Source of the DNA: DMER64 sp964542305
Lineage (GTDB): Bacteria; Bacteroidota; Bacteroidia; Bacteroidales; UBA932
Direction: 5' to 3'
Length of the DNA: 64,000 nt
Assembly: GCA_964542305.1 (NCBI GenBank)
Contig: CAZITX010000003.1
Span: forward strand, 78,897-142,896
The notes under the pieces: model-generated
The model's database searches: none
The model's input: only the letters and a program-made list of their open reading frames with translations
What the model was told of the DNA's origin: nothing
Made by a program: the position numbers and the translations under genes
Shown here: piece after piece, positions 17,470 to 27,051 of the stretch
How positions within the stretch are numbered: position 1 is the first letter of the stretch
How the letters are laid out: the number at the start of each line of letters is the position of its first letter

Positions 17470-19723
17470 ACAAGGATTCACTCAATATAGGGAAGCGGCA
17501 CATCTTTCGGGTGAAACCCGGTATATTCCCGATATGGAACTTTACCGGGGAACACTTACCGGGTACGCCGTATCTTCTCCCTATGCCAGGGCCCGCCTGG
17601 AACATCTGGACGTATCACTTGCCCGGACCTCTCCGGGTGTCGCTGCCGTTCTTACCGCCCGGGATATACCGGGACCCAATACAATGGCTCCTATTATTGA
17701 TGATGAATCTTGCCTTCTTCCTGAAGGAGGAACCTGCGGGTATATGGGACAGGTTGTTTGCATTATTGCCGCAGATACGCTCGAAAATGCAAAAAAAGCC
17801 GCTTCTCTGATAAAGTGGAAATGGGAAATCCTTGATCCCGTCCTGACCGTAGAGGAAGCCATGAAAAAAGAAGATTTCCTTTTTAAACCACTGAGGCTTA
17901 AAAGGGGAGATCCTGCACAAATAATGAAAAATGCCCCCTTTAGAAAAAAGGGTTCGCTGGAAGCCGGGGGACAGGAACATTATTACTTTGAAACGCAGGC
18001 AGCTTATGCCATTCCTTTGCATCAGGGAGGCTTGCTTATACGTTCATCCACACAAAACCCTACCGACAATCAGCGTTTTGCAGCATCTTTGCTGGGGCTG
18101 AAAGCTTCTGATGTTGAAGTTCAGGTGGGATGTCTTGGGGGAGGATTCGGAGGAAAACAAACCCAGGCCACCTGGCCTGTTGCCTGGTCGGCGCTTTTGG
18201 CCTGGAAAACAAAAAGGCCTGTTCTTTTTATCCTGGAAAGAGACCGGGATTTCTGTTTAACTGGCAAGCGTCATCCTTTTACAGCCGGCTGGGAAGCCGG
18301 GTTCGACCACCAGGGAAGGATCCTGGCCCTAGAAATATCCATGGCTTACGACTGCGGCTGGTGCAATGATGTTTCTATTGCGGTATTACATCACTCCCTT
18401 TTTCATATGGACGGGGCTTATTACATTCCCCATATAGAAAGCGTGCTTTACGGGTGCAGGACAAATAAACCCAGCAACACGGCATTTAGGGGCTTTGGTG
18501 TTCCCCAGGCTATTTCAGTCATAGAGTCCGTTATTACCCAAATTGCTCAAACCCTGGGTAAAGATCCGGCAAACATCCGCTGGAAAAATTATTACGGGAT
18601 CCGGAAAAACAACCGTACTCCCTGTAATATGCTTGTGGAACATAATATTTTACGCGCAGCCCATCGCCAGATAGTAAATAAAAGCGATTATTATGGTTTA
18701 CGGAAAAAGATCAATGCGTTCAACAAAAAACATAGTTTCGTAAAACAGGGACTTGCCATGGTTCCCGGCAAATTCGGGATATCTTTCAATGAGTCTTTCT
18801 TCAACCAGGCAGGTGCACTTATTAACATTTACCGGGACGGATCCGTTCTGATCCATCACCCGGGTACAGAAATGGGGCAGGGCTTGCATGATAAAATGAG
18901 AACTGTCGTCCACCGGGAGCTGGGAGTCTCCACTGAATTTATACGGGTGGCAGATACTTCAACTTCCATTATTCCCAATACTACTTCCACTGCAGCTTCT
19001 ACCGGGACCGATTTTTCCGGGGCCGCATTAAAAGATGCCTGCGATAAATTAAAAAAACGACTCAATCCCATTGCTTTAAAAATGATGGGATTGGATAAAG
19101 GTAAGGTGGTGTGGGAAAACAACACGGTATCCTGTAAAGAGGCAGAAATTAGTGTTTCTTTTAAAGAACTGGCTTTTCATTCCTATATGATCCTGGAATC
19201 TTTGAGCGAAAAAGGTTTTTACAAAAGAGAAAATATAGGATTTAACCTGGAAACCATGACCGGTCGCCCTTATTGGTATTATGTGATGGGATCTTCTGTG
19301 GCACATGTGGAACTGAATTTGCTTACAGGACAATTCCGCATACTGGACATGTGGATATTGCATGATTGCGGAGAACCTGTGGATAAGGGAATAGATATGG
19401 GACAAATACACGGGGCTTTTATACAAGGTCTTGGCTGGTGTACCCTGGAAAAACTAATAACAGGAAAAGACGGCAGACTGGAAACGGATTCCCTGGATAA
19501 TTACAAAATCCCCGGAATTTATGAATTACCTGAAAATTTCCACATTGAATTATTCAGCGGAAATCCGGAACCCTTAAATATACATAATACAAGGGCAATA
19601 GGGGAGCCTCCTTTGATATACGCGCTATCGGTATGGCTGGCTCTTCAGGATGCCAGGGGAACTTCACTTCCCATTCCCGCGACAAGAGAAGAATTAATAA
19701 AACCTTTATACCATGAAGAATAA
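17462..19723 (+). CDS. Molybdenum hydroxylase large subunit (xanthine dehydrogenase XdhB-like)
   Basis: 753 residues from the ATG at 17462; the frame extends to 17441, but the inner ATG gives the usual small overlap with the upstream gene. An N-terminal aldehyde oxidase/xanthine dehydrogenase a/b hammerhead domain is followed by molybdopterin-binding domains. Key sites: GGGFGGKQ with Gln233 where bovine xanthine oxidase has the substrate-binding Glu802, Arg343 in TAFRGFG (bovine Arg880), and Glu715 in GEPP (the catalytic base). The Gln means a purine substrate is not certain. No xdhC maturation gene lies nearby. Confidence 0.9.
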   Translation: MTEQGFTQYREAAHLSGETRYIPDMELYRGTLTGYAVSSPYARARLEHLDVSLARTSPGVAAVLTARDIPGPNTMAPIIDDESCLLPEGGTCGYMGQVVCIIAADTLENAKKAASLIKWKWEILDPVLTVEEAMKKEDFLFKPLRLKRGDPAQIMKNAPFRKKGSLEAGGQEHYYFETQAAYAIPLHQGGLLIRSSTQNPTDNQRFAASLLGLKASDVEVQVGCLGGGFGGKQTQATWPVAWSALLAWKTKRPVLFILERDRDFCLTGKRHPFTAGWEAGFDHQGRILALEISMAYDCGWCNDVSIAVLHHSLFHMDGAYYIPHIESVLYGCRTNKPSNTAFRGFGVPQAISVIESVITQIAQTLGKDPANIRWKNYYGIRKNNRTPCNMLVEHNILRAAHRQIVNKSDYYGLRKKINAFNKKHSFVKQGLAMVPGKFGISFNESFFNQAGALINIYRDGSVLIHHPGTEMGQGLHDKMRTVVHRELGVSTEFIRVADTSTSIIPNTTSTAASTGTDFSGAALKDACDKLKKRLNPIALKMMGLDKGKVVWENNTVSCKEAEISVSFKELAFHSYMILESLSEKGFYKRENIGFNLETMTGRPYWYYVMGSSVAHVELNLLTGQFRILDMWILHDCGEPVDKGIDMGQIHGAFIQGLGWCTLEKLITGKDGRLETDSLDNYKIPGIYELPENFHIELFSGNPEPLNIHNTRAIGEPPLIYALSVWLALQDARGTSLPIPATREELIKPLYHEE

Positions 19724-20090
19724 CATACGGATCATTATTTTCTGGGCTGTATGCTGGGGTATTTCAGAAGCAACTATCGGCTATGCGCTTCATTTTGTTG
19801 AAAATTCAGCCGGTATATTGTTGTATCCTTTTGGTGCTTTTTGTCTTATAAAAGCTTTTTCAAAAAGCGGAAACAAGATACTTGTCCCTGTTATGGTAAC
19901 CATACTGGCTGCAGTTCTTAAATTGAGTAACCTTGCTTTTACTCCGGCTGTATTTCATTACAGGGTCTATTTTCCGGTTATGGCCATTTTATCTGAAGGC
20001 TTGATCACTTCAGGTCTTTTGTTTATAACTGCACAATACCCTGTGGAAAACCTGTTAAATAAAATGGGGATAAAAAAAGATATTTTTTGA
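19713..20090 (+). CDS. Small integral membrane protein of unknown function
   Basis: 125 residues, mostly hydrophobic, with about three to four transmembrane segments and a short basic C-terminal tail ending KMGIKKDIF. I do not recognise a family. The start overlaps the molybdenum-hydroxylase gene by 11 bases, so it is translationally coupled to it and is likely its functional partner, perhaps in substrate uptake or membrane attachment. That role is a guess from context only. Confidence 0.7.
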   Translation: MKNNIRIIIFWAVCWGISEATIGYALHFVENSAGILLYPFGAFCLIKAFSKSGNKILVPVMVTILAAVLKLSNLAFTPAVFHYRVYFPVMAILSEGLITSGLLFITAQYPVENLLNKMGIKKDIF

Positions 20091-20276
20091 AAACTTTTTC
20101 AGTTGTGTATAACCTTTGTTTTTTCCATTTTTACCAACAAAATTATGAACATCCTTTTTTACTTTTTAATTCCAAAATAGCTTTATTTACAAGTGTTTTT
20201 AATATTTATTAACATATCAACAGACTATTAAAAGAAATAAGAACTTTTAAGAAGAATATATATTTATATTGTTTTC
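20091..20276 (+). other. AT-rich intergenic region before ruvB
   Basis: 186 bases between the membrane-protein gene and ruvB. No coding frame, strong hairpin or exact TAnnTTTG octamer close to ruvB was found; the nearest candidate is TATATTTA at 20259-20266, one base off the consensus and 10 bases before the ATG. Confidence 0.4.
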
Positions 20277-21290
20277 ATGAATGATTTCGACCCACACAAA
20301 AACAGAGAATCTTCGGACAGGGATTTTGAAGAGCAGATCAGACCAAAAGAATTTGCACAATTCTCGGGGCAGGAAAAAATTACCGATAATCTTAAGGTTT
20401 TCGTAAAAGCCGCGCTTTTGAGGGGAGAATCCCTGGACCACGTTCTTTTGCATGGACCTCCAGGACTGGGTAAAACCACACTGGCACACATTGTTGCACG
20501 GGAACTCGGAGTGGGATTAAGAATTACATCCGGCCCGGTTTTGGATAAACCGGGTGATCTGGCAGGCTTGCTAACCGGACTGGAACCGGGGGATGTTTTA
20601 TTTATAGATGAAATTCACAGGCTCTCTCCTGTGGTAGAGGAATATTTGTACTCGGCCATGGAAGATTTTACAATAGACATAATGCTGGATAAGGGACCGG
20701 GTGCCAGATCCGTGCAGATATCCCTGCAACCATTTACCCTGGTTGGAGCCACCACAAGAAGCGGACTGCTCACCGCCCCGTTAAGGGCCCGTTTTGGCAT
20801 ACAGTGTCATCTGGAATATTACGATGCCCCTGTTTTATTACAGATAGTATTGCGTTCGGCTTCCATATTAAATGTTGATATTGATCAGAAAGCAGCTCAT
20901 GAAATTGCTTCCAGGAGTAGGGGGACCCCCCGTATTGCAAACGCATTGCTCAGAAGGGTGCGTGATTTTGCACAGGTAAAAGGATCAGGGGTCATAGATA
21001 ATGAAATAACACAGTATGCACTGGACGCACTGAATATTGACAAAAGGGGACTTGATCAGATGGATAATAAGATATTATCTACAATTATTCACAAATTCAG
21101 GGGAGGTCCCGTTGGAATAGGAACCATTGCAACAGCCGTCAGTGAAGAGATAGGTACTTTGGAAGAAGTTTATGAACCGTTCCTTATTAAAGAGGGATTG
21201 TTGCAGAGAACTCCCCGCGGCAGGGAAGCCACCCGTCTTGCATATGAACACCTGGGTATCTTCAGGGAAGAACCCGAAAAACTATTTTGA
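20277..21290 (+). CDS. ruvB: Holliday junction branch-migration ATPase RuvB
   Basis: RuvB forms hexameric rings that drive branch migration with RuvA. The 337-residue length is normal. Walker A is GPPGLGKTT (near residue 61), Walker B DEIHRL (near 111), with sensor GATTRSGLL, the arginine finger region RARFG, and a C-terminal winged-helix domain with RTPRGREAT. It opens a close-packed run of genes that continues to ppiD at 31131. Confidence 0.97.
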   Translation: MNDFDPHKNRESSDRDFEEQIRPKEFAQFSGQEKITDNLKVFVKAALLRGESLDHVLLHGPPGLGKTTLAHIVARELGVGLRITSGPVLDKPGDLAGLLTGLEPGDVLFIDEIHRLSPVVEEYLYSAMEDFTIDIMLDKGPGARSVQISLQPFTLVGATTRSGLLTAPLRARFGIQCHLEYYDAPVLLQIVLRSASILNVDIDQKAAHEIASRSRGTPRIANALLRRVRDFAQVKGSGVIDNEITQYALDALNIDKRGLDQMDNKILSTIIHKFRGGPVGIGTIATAVSEEIGTLEEVYEPFLIKEGLLQRTPRGREATRLAYEHLGIFREEPEKLF

Positions 21291-21302
21291 AAAATGATCG
21301 TT

Positions 21303-22529
21303 ATGAAAAAATATTGGATCCTTACACTTACCACTGTTGTTTTAAGTCTTTTTTTCCATCCTTCACAGGCTTGTACTTCAGCCGTAATTACAGGAAAAGT
21401 TACCGCTAACGGACGGCCGCTTTTATGGAAACACCGGGATACCGGACAGGAACAAAACCGGATAGAATTTTTCAATACCGGAAAATACACTTTTTTGGCC
21501 CTGGTGGATGCTCCCGATACCGGAGGAACTGCATGGACCGGAACCAACAGTGCGGGTTTTTCCATTATGAATACAGCTTCATACAATTTAAAAGACGATC
21601 AGGTTAAGGAAATGGACAAGGAGGGAAAGGTTATGTACAGGGCGCTGGAGATATGTGCAGATCTTAAAGATTTTGAAAAGTTTCTGGATACCCTTTCAAG
21701 ACCAATGCGCGTTGAAGCAAATTTTGGAGTTATTGATGCTTTGGGAGGTGCCGCTTATTACGAAGTCAACAATCACTCCTGGGTTAAAGTAGATGCCAAT
21801 GATCCTGCCATTGCACCACACGGATATCTTGTATATACTAATTTTTCCTATACCGGAAGGATCAACGAAGGGATGGGTTATATGAGGTATCAGACAGCAT
21901 CTGCCCTTTTTCTGAAAAAATCAGCCACTGCAGATTTTTCGCCTCAATGGATATTTAAAAATGTTTCACGTTCTTTTTATCACGCTTTTTTAGGAATGGA
22001 CCTGTGCGATCCTGCATTTACTCCGGAAAACGCTACCGGATGGTTTTTGGATCAGGATTTTATTCCTCGCAGATCCAGCACCTGTTCCATAGTTGTTGAA
22101 GGGGTAAAACAAGGAGAGGATCCCCTGGAAACCGTAATGTGGACCGTTATGGGTTACCCTCCCGCAGGCGTATGCATTCCTCTTTGGGTACAAATGGGAA
22201 AAGATCAACCGTATTTACTTCTGGGACAAGGAGAAAACAACAGATCCCCATTATGCGAAGAAGCCGTAAGGCTTAAACATGAAACATTCCCGGTAAAAAG
22301 AGGAAACGGAAGCAAATACATGTATTTTTCCCGTATATTCAACAGCAAGGGAACCGGTTATATGCAGCAGCTGGGAGAGCTGGAAGAAACGCTTTTTGCT
22401 ACGTACCGAAACGTTATTGAAAATATGGAAAAAGACGGGATGAAGGGAAAGAAATTGGATAAAAGACTAATAAAAGACATGTACGGGCAAATTGCTCCCC
22501 AGATAGAACGCGTATATGACGGGCTTTGA
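21303..22529 (+). CDS. Secreted Ntn-hydrolase, C45/acyltransferase-like
   Basis: About 408 residues. A signal peptide ends at SQA and the next residue is Cys24 (CTSAVITGK), so cleavage by signal peptidase would expose the nucleophilic N-terminal Cys directly. The following GRPLLWKHRD and GTNSAGFSIMNTA segments resemble the penicillin acyltransferase/choloylglycine hydrolase group of Ntn enzymes. An alternative ATG at 21294 adds three residues. Likely an amidase acting in the periplasm or outside the cell; substrate unknown. Its 3' end overlaps mfd by 14 bases. Confidence 0.75.
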   Translation: MKKYWILTLTTVVLSLFFHPSQACTSAVITGKVTANGRPLLWKHRDTGQEQNRIEFFNTGKYTFLALVDAPDTGGTAWTGTNSAGFSIMNTASYNLKDDQVKEMDKEGKVMYRALEICADLKDFEKFLDTLSRPMRVEANFGVIDALGGAAYYEVNNHSWVKVDANDPAIAPHGYLVYTNFSYTGRINEGMGYMRYQTASALFLKKSATADFSPQWIFKNVSRSFYHAFLGMDLCDPAFTPENATGWFLDQDFIPRRSSTCSIVVEGVKQGEDPLETVMWTVMGYPPAGVCIPLWVQMGKDQPYLLLGQGENNRSPLCEEAVRLKHETFPVKRGNGSKYMYFSRIFNSKGTGYMQQLGELEETLFATYRNVIENMEKDGMKGKKLDKRLIKDMYGQIAPQIERVYDGL

Positions 22530-25500
22530 TGTTAGGGATATACGTAAATTTATAGAAGATTCAGGTTTTCATAATATTCCGGGAGTCCTTTCTTTACAGG
22601 GACTTTCCGGTTCTTCCGTATATTTTCCCATTGCCGGTATCTGCAAAGCATTATCCGGGAAGATTCACATAGTGATCAGGGAAAACTCTTCGGAAGCTTC
22701 ATATGCCGCAGGAGATCTTTCCGTACTGACAGAAGAAGACAATGTATTTTTGTTTCCCGCATCTTACAGGGGCACCGGAAAAACAGCAAGACCCGATGAA
22801 TCTTTCAGGGTTCAGCGAACAACAGCTTTAAGGGCGTTGTCCCGCTTTTTTAACGACAAAAAAGATATTATTCTTGTCACTTATCCAAAAGCATTGCTGG
22901 AAGGTGTCCCGGAAAAAGACGCCCTGGAAAAAGATTCTCTTACCGTTCATAAAGGACTCAACCTGTCTCATGAAACCATAAAGGAATACCTTTTCCGGGC
23001 CGGTTTTGAAAAAACGGATTTTGTTATTGAACCCGGACAATTTGCTGTGCGGGGAAGCATTATTGATGTGTTTTCGTATTCAGAAAACCGTCCCTACCGG
23101 ATCAATTTTTTTGGAGACGAAATAGAAAATATACGGATTTTCGACCAAAACACCCAATTATCCATTGAAGAACGAGAATTTGTTTCAATAACACAGCGTT
23201 TGCAAGGGGAGCAGTTATTACTGGAAACGATTGCAGAACACGCTGCCATTTGGTCTTTCCAGGAAGATTTTAAACAAATTCCGCCCAATATTCCGGTAAT
23301 GGCTTTTTATAATTTGATAAAGGAAAAAGCCGTGGTTCAGTATGAAACGTCCCCCCAACCGGTGTTTAACAAAAACTTTGGACTGCTGGTCAGTGATATC
23401 CGTAAAAGAAAAATGGACGGATACCGGGTTTACATATTGAGTGAGAACAAGGCACAAATAAGAAGGCTGGAAGATATTTTTGAAAGCCTGGGTTGTCCGG
23501 AGCCCTTTGTGGAATATAAAAAAGTCTCTTTACACGAAGGTTTTACGGACCACCGTAATAAAATCTGCTATTACACAGATCATCAGCTTTTCCAGCGAAT
23601 ACACAGAGTATACCTGAAAGGCTCGGTTCAGAAAAGCGAACAAATTACGCTGAATGAGCTTACAGGCTTTAAAATTGGGGACTATGTCGTACACATTGAC
23701 CACGGAGTGGGCGTATTCGGGGGCCTTGTAAGAACGAACCTGAACGGGAAAGTGCAAGAGGCGGTAAAGATCATTTACCGGGATAACGACGTGCTCTATG
23801 TGAACATACACGGTCTGCACAGAATTGCCCGGTACAAAAGCAAAGAAAGCGAAGCTCCAAGGATCCACAAGCTGGGATCCGGTGCCTGGAACAAGATCAG
23901 GCAACAGACTAAGAAAAAAGTACAGGACATTGCCCGGGACCTTATCAAACTGTATTCGGAAAGAATATCGGCAAAAGGATTTGCGTTTTCTCCGGATACT
24001 TACCTGCAACAACAACTGGAAGCATCATTTCTTTTTGAAGATACTCCCGACCAATTGCTGGCCACACAACAAGTAAAAAGCGATATGGAAAAACCATATC
24101 CCATGGACCGGCTAATATGCGGTGATGTAGGATTTGGCAAAACCGAAATTGCCATCAGGGCTGCCTTTAAGGCCGTAACCGATGGAAAACAGGTTGCGTT
24201 TCTTGTTCCCACAACCATATTGGCCCTCCAGCATTACCATACAATAACAGAGCGTCTGGAAGATTTTCCCGTGAAAACAGAATTTGTTTCCCGGTTGAAA
24301 ACCCCCTCCCGGACAAAAGAAATCTTAAGGCAACTGCAGGAGGGGACTATTGATATTATTATTGGAACGCACCGGCTTTTAAACAAAGATGTTTTGTTCA
24401 AGGATCTGGGTCTGCTGGTAATAGATGAAGAACAAAAATTCGGGGTAGCGGCCAAAGAAAAATTAAAACTGATCAAAGTCAACGTCGACACCCTTACCAT
24501 GACAGCAACACCCATTCCCAGAACATTGCAGTTTTCCCTTATGGGAGCAAGAGATCTCTCCATCATCCAGACACCCCCGTCCAACCGGCTTCCCATCCAC
24601 ACGGAAGTCCAGACTTTTGATCACCAGGTCATCAAAGAAGCCATAGACAGGGAACTGGACCGGGGCGGTCAGCTTTTCTTTGTCCATAACCGCATAATGG
24701 ATATAGAAACCGTTGCCGAAATTTTGAGAAAAATACGTCCGGGCATCCGTATTGCCATAGGACACGGGCAAATGCCTCCCAAAACCATGGAGAAAGTCCT
24801 GCTGGATTTTATATGCGGGGATTATGATTTGTTATTATCCACATCCATAATTGAAAACGGAATTGACATTCCCAATGCCAACACCATCATTATCAACCGG
24901 GCACACCTGTTCGGTCTGAGCGATCTGCACCAGATGCGAGGCCGGGTGGGCCGCTCCAATCGGAAAGCTTATTGTTACCTTCTAATACCGCAAAACGCCG
25001 GTTTGACCGAAGATGCCAACAGGCGGCTCAAAGCACTGGAAGCCTTTACGGAACTGGGAAGCGGCTTTAACATAGCCATGCAGGATTTGGACATTCGCGG
25101 TGCGGGCAACCTTTTGGGCGGGGAACAAAGCGGATTTATTGCCGAGATGGGGTTTGAGACGTACCAGAGAATCCTGGAAGAAGCCTTTGCCGAGTTGAAC
25201 CTGTCGTACGATGAACCGGAGAAAACCATTAAAAAACCTTCCTTTGTGTCTTCATTTGCCGCCGATTGTACTATAGAGACAGATCTGGACGTTATGATCC
25301 CCGATGAATACATAGGGCAGGTTTCAGAGAAAATACGCCTTTACAAGGAACTGGACAATATGAAGGATGAAGAACGTTTGCAACGTTTTTTTGCATCCCT
25401 GGAAGATCGTTTTGGCGCCATTCCGGAACCTTTCCGGCAATTGGGATATGTGGTACGCTTAAGGCAACTGGCCGTACGGGCAGGTTTTGAACGTATTGTG

Positions 25501-25713
25501 CTGAAAAACGGCATAATGCTTGCATATTTTATTTCAGATCCGCATTCAGACTATTACAAAACGGAACTATTTGCAAACATCCTGAATTACATATCGGCGC
25601 ACCCCAGGGATTTCCAGGTCAAAGAGCAAAAAAACAAACTGTTTGTAAAAGTACCTCACGTTAAGAGTGTTGAAGCGGCATATAATTTTTTAAAAATTTT
25701 TGCAAAACCCTGA
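22516..25713 (+). CDS. mfd: Transcription-repair coupling factor Mfd
   Basis: Mfd removes RNA polymerase stalled at lesions and recruits UvrA. The 1065-residue protein has an N-terminal UvrB-like region, a CarD-like RNA-polymerase interaction domain (IGDYVVHIDHGVGVF, near 385-400), a superfamily 2 helicase core with Walker A GDVGFGKTEIA (near 535) and DEEQ (near 637), the RGRVGRS motif VI (near 813), and a C-terminal TRCF domain. It is slightly shorter than the E. coli protein, as is common in this phylum. The start ATG lies inside the preceding gene. Confidence 0.97.
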   Translation: MTGFDVRDIRKFIEDSGFHNIPGVLSLQGLSGSSVYFPIAGICKALSGKIHIVIRENSSEASYAAGDLSVLTEEDNVFLFPASYRGTGKTARPDESFRVQRTTALRALSRFFNDKKDIILVTYPKALLEGVPEKDALEKDSLTVHKGLNLSHETIKEYLFRAGFEKTDFVIEPGQFAVRGSIIDVFSYSENRPYRINFFGDEIENIRIFDQNTQLSIEEREFVSITQRLQGEQLLLETIAEHAAIWSFQEDFKQIPPNIPVMAFYNLIKEKAVVQYETSPQPVFNKNFGLLVSDIRKRKMDGYRVYILSENKAQIRRLEDIFESLGCPEPFVEYKKVSLHEGFTDHRNKICYYTDHQLFQRIHRVYLKGSVQKSEQITLNELTGFKIGDYVVHIDHGVGVFGGLVRTNLNGKVQEAVKIIYRDNDVLYVNIHGLHRIARYKSKESEAPRIHKLGSGAWNKIRQQTKKKVQDIARDLIKLYSERISAKGFAFSPDTYLQQQLEASFLFEDTPDQLLATQQVKSDMEKPYPMDRLICGDVGFGKTEIAIRAAFKAVTDGKQVAFLVPTTILALQHYHTITERLEDFPVKTEFVSRLKTPSRTKEILRQLQEGTIDIIIGTHRLLNKDVLFKDLGLLVIDEEQKFGVAAKEKLKLIKVNVDTLTMTATPIPRTLQFSLMGARDLSIIQTPPSNRLPIHTEVQTFDHQVIKEAIDRELDRGGQLFFVHNRIMDIETVAEILRKIRPGIRIAIGHGQMPPKTMEKVLLDFICGDYDLLLSTSIIENGIDIPNANTIIINRAHLFGLSDLHQMRGRVGRSNRKAYCYLLIPQNAGLTEDANRRLKALEAFTELGSGFNIAMQDLDIRGAGNLLGGEQSGFIAEMGFETYQRILEEAFAELNLSYDEPEKTIKKPSFVSSFAADCTIETDLDVMIPDEYIGQVSEKIRLYKELDNMKDEERLQRFFASLEDRFGAIPEPFRQLGYVVRLRQLAVRAGFERIVLKNGIMLAYFISDPHSDYYKTELFANILNYISAHPRDFQVKEQKNKLFVKVPHVKSVEAAYNFLKIFAKP

Positions 25714-25735
25714 AAAAGTGCGACATTTGCAAGCT

Positions 25736-27040
25736 ATGCATAGAACAGGATTCCGGCTGATGGCCCTCTGTTTGTTTTTATTGCTCACAGGAAATATTAA
25801 ATCTGCGGCACAAACGATGGACGCTTTAGGCACATTTACCCCTTATTCCATGTTCGGGGTGGGAGAATTAACCCGCCCGGGAACTTCTTTGAACAGAGGT
25901 ATGGGAGGTATCGGAGCCGGATTGCGTGACAACCGTTACATCAATTACCTGAACCCCGCTTCCGCCTCGGCAAGGGATTCCCTTTCCTTTATGCTCGATT
26001 TTGGATTGATGCAGAGTAATTTCATCAACACGGACGGATCCCGTTCTTCGGCATACAACGCATTCAATATGCACCACATCATTATGTCTTTTCCCATATG
26101 GAAAAGTTCTGCAATGCAACTGGGTATTATCCCTTACAGCAACGTAGGATACCGTTTTATTGAAGATGAAAGCCGGGAAAACATACTGGCAACCATCGGA
26201 TCATTCCGTTATTACCATTACGGGCAGGGAAGCATCAATCAGGCTTTTGCGGCTTATTCCGCTACTTTTTTCAACCATCTTTCAGTAGGGGTGCAGGGGA
26301 TGTATTATTTTGGCAACATTGAAAAAAATGCCCAGGCCGTATCTGTAACATCACCTGAGTCTTATGGAACCTTAAAAACAGGATATGACATAGTATTAGG
26401 CTCGTTCGGTGCCCAGTTTGGAGTCCAGGCCTTTGGAAATTTCAATCCCAACACGTCTTTTACCGTCGGGGCGACATTTCAGCCGGCCACAACCCTTAAA
26501 GGAGATGTAACCCGGTTTGCCAAAGTTGAAAAAGGATCTGTTATTGATACGGTGTATTCCATTGTCAATGAAGAAACAAGAATGTCAGTTCCCATGGAGT
26601 GGACTGTTGGTTTTTCAATAAGAAAACGCGACAAATGGATGTTTGGGGTTGATTACTCACAATCAGACTGGAGCAAAGCCAATTTTTCCCCCACCCCGGG
26701 AGTAAACTTTGAACCGGCCATGAGCCGCACGCTGAAAGCAGGTCTGGAATTTACCCCCGACAGGTACAGCATCCGTTATTTTATGCGCAGGTGGACTTAC
26801 CGGCTGGGAGCCTATTACGATAAATCGTATATGAGACTGAACGGACAACAGGTAGAGGCCATAGGCGTTACCTTTGGTTTTTCATTGCCAATTTACCGCT
26901 GGTATAATTCCGTGGGCGTATCCATTGATGCCGGACAAAGGGGCAGTATTGAAAACAACCTTATCCGCGAAAGGTACATCATGCTGATCCTGAATTTCAA
27001 CTTACACGATATTTGGTTCTTAAAACACAGATACAATTAA
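25736..27040 (+). CDS. Outer-membrane beta-barrel protein
   Basis: 434 residues from the ATG at 25736; a TTG at 25700 would also be in frame but would overlap mfd and place charged residues before the signal peptide. The signal peptide ends near SAAQ. The mature protein has PYSMFGVGEL and GMGGIGAGLRDNRYINYLNPAS near its start, a hallmark of a conserved Bacteroidota barrel family distantly like FadL, and alternating aromatic strands. It ends with LILNFNLHDIWF. No substrate is known. It begins the envelope half of the ruvB-ppiD run. Confidence 0.8.
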   Translation: MHRTGFRLMALCLFLLLTGNIKSAAQTMDALGTFTPYSMFGVGELTRPGTSLNRGMGGIGAGLRDNRYINYLNPASASARDSLSFMLDFGLMQSNFINTDGSRSSAYNAFNMHHIIMSFPIWKSSAMQLGIIPYSNVGYRFIEDESRENILATIGSFRYYHYGQGSINQAFAAYSATFFNHLSVGVQGMYYFGNIEKNAQAVSVTSPESYGTLKTGYDIVLGSFGAQFGVQAFGNFNPNTSFTVGATFQPATTLKGDVTRFAKVEKGSVIDTVYSIVNEETRMSVPMEWTVGFSIRKRDKWMFGVDYSQSDWSKANFSPTPGVNFEPAMSRTLKAGLEFTPDRYSIRYFMRRWTYRLGAYYDKSYMRLNGQQVEAIGVTFGFSLPIYRWYNSVGVSIDAGQRGSIENNLIRERYIMLILNFNLHDIWFLKHRYN

Positions 27041-27051
27041 AATACACGAAA

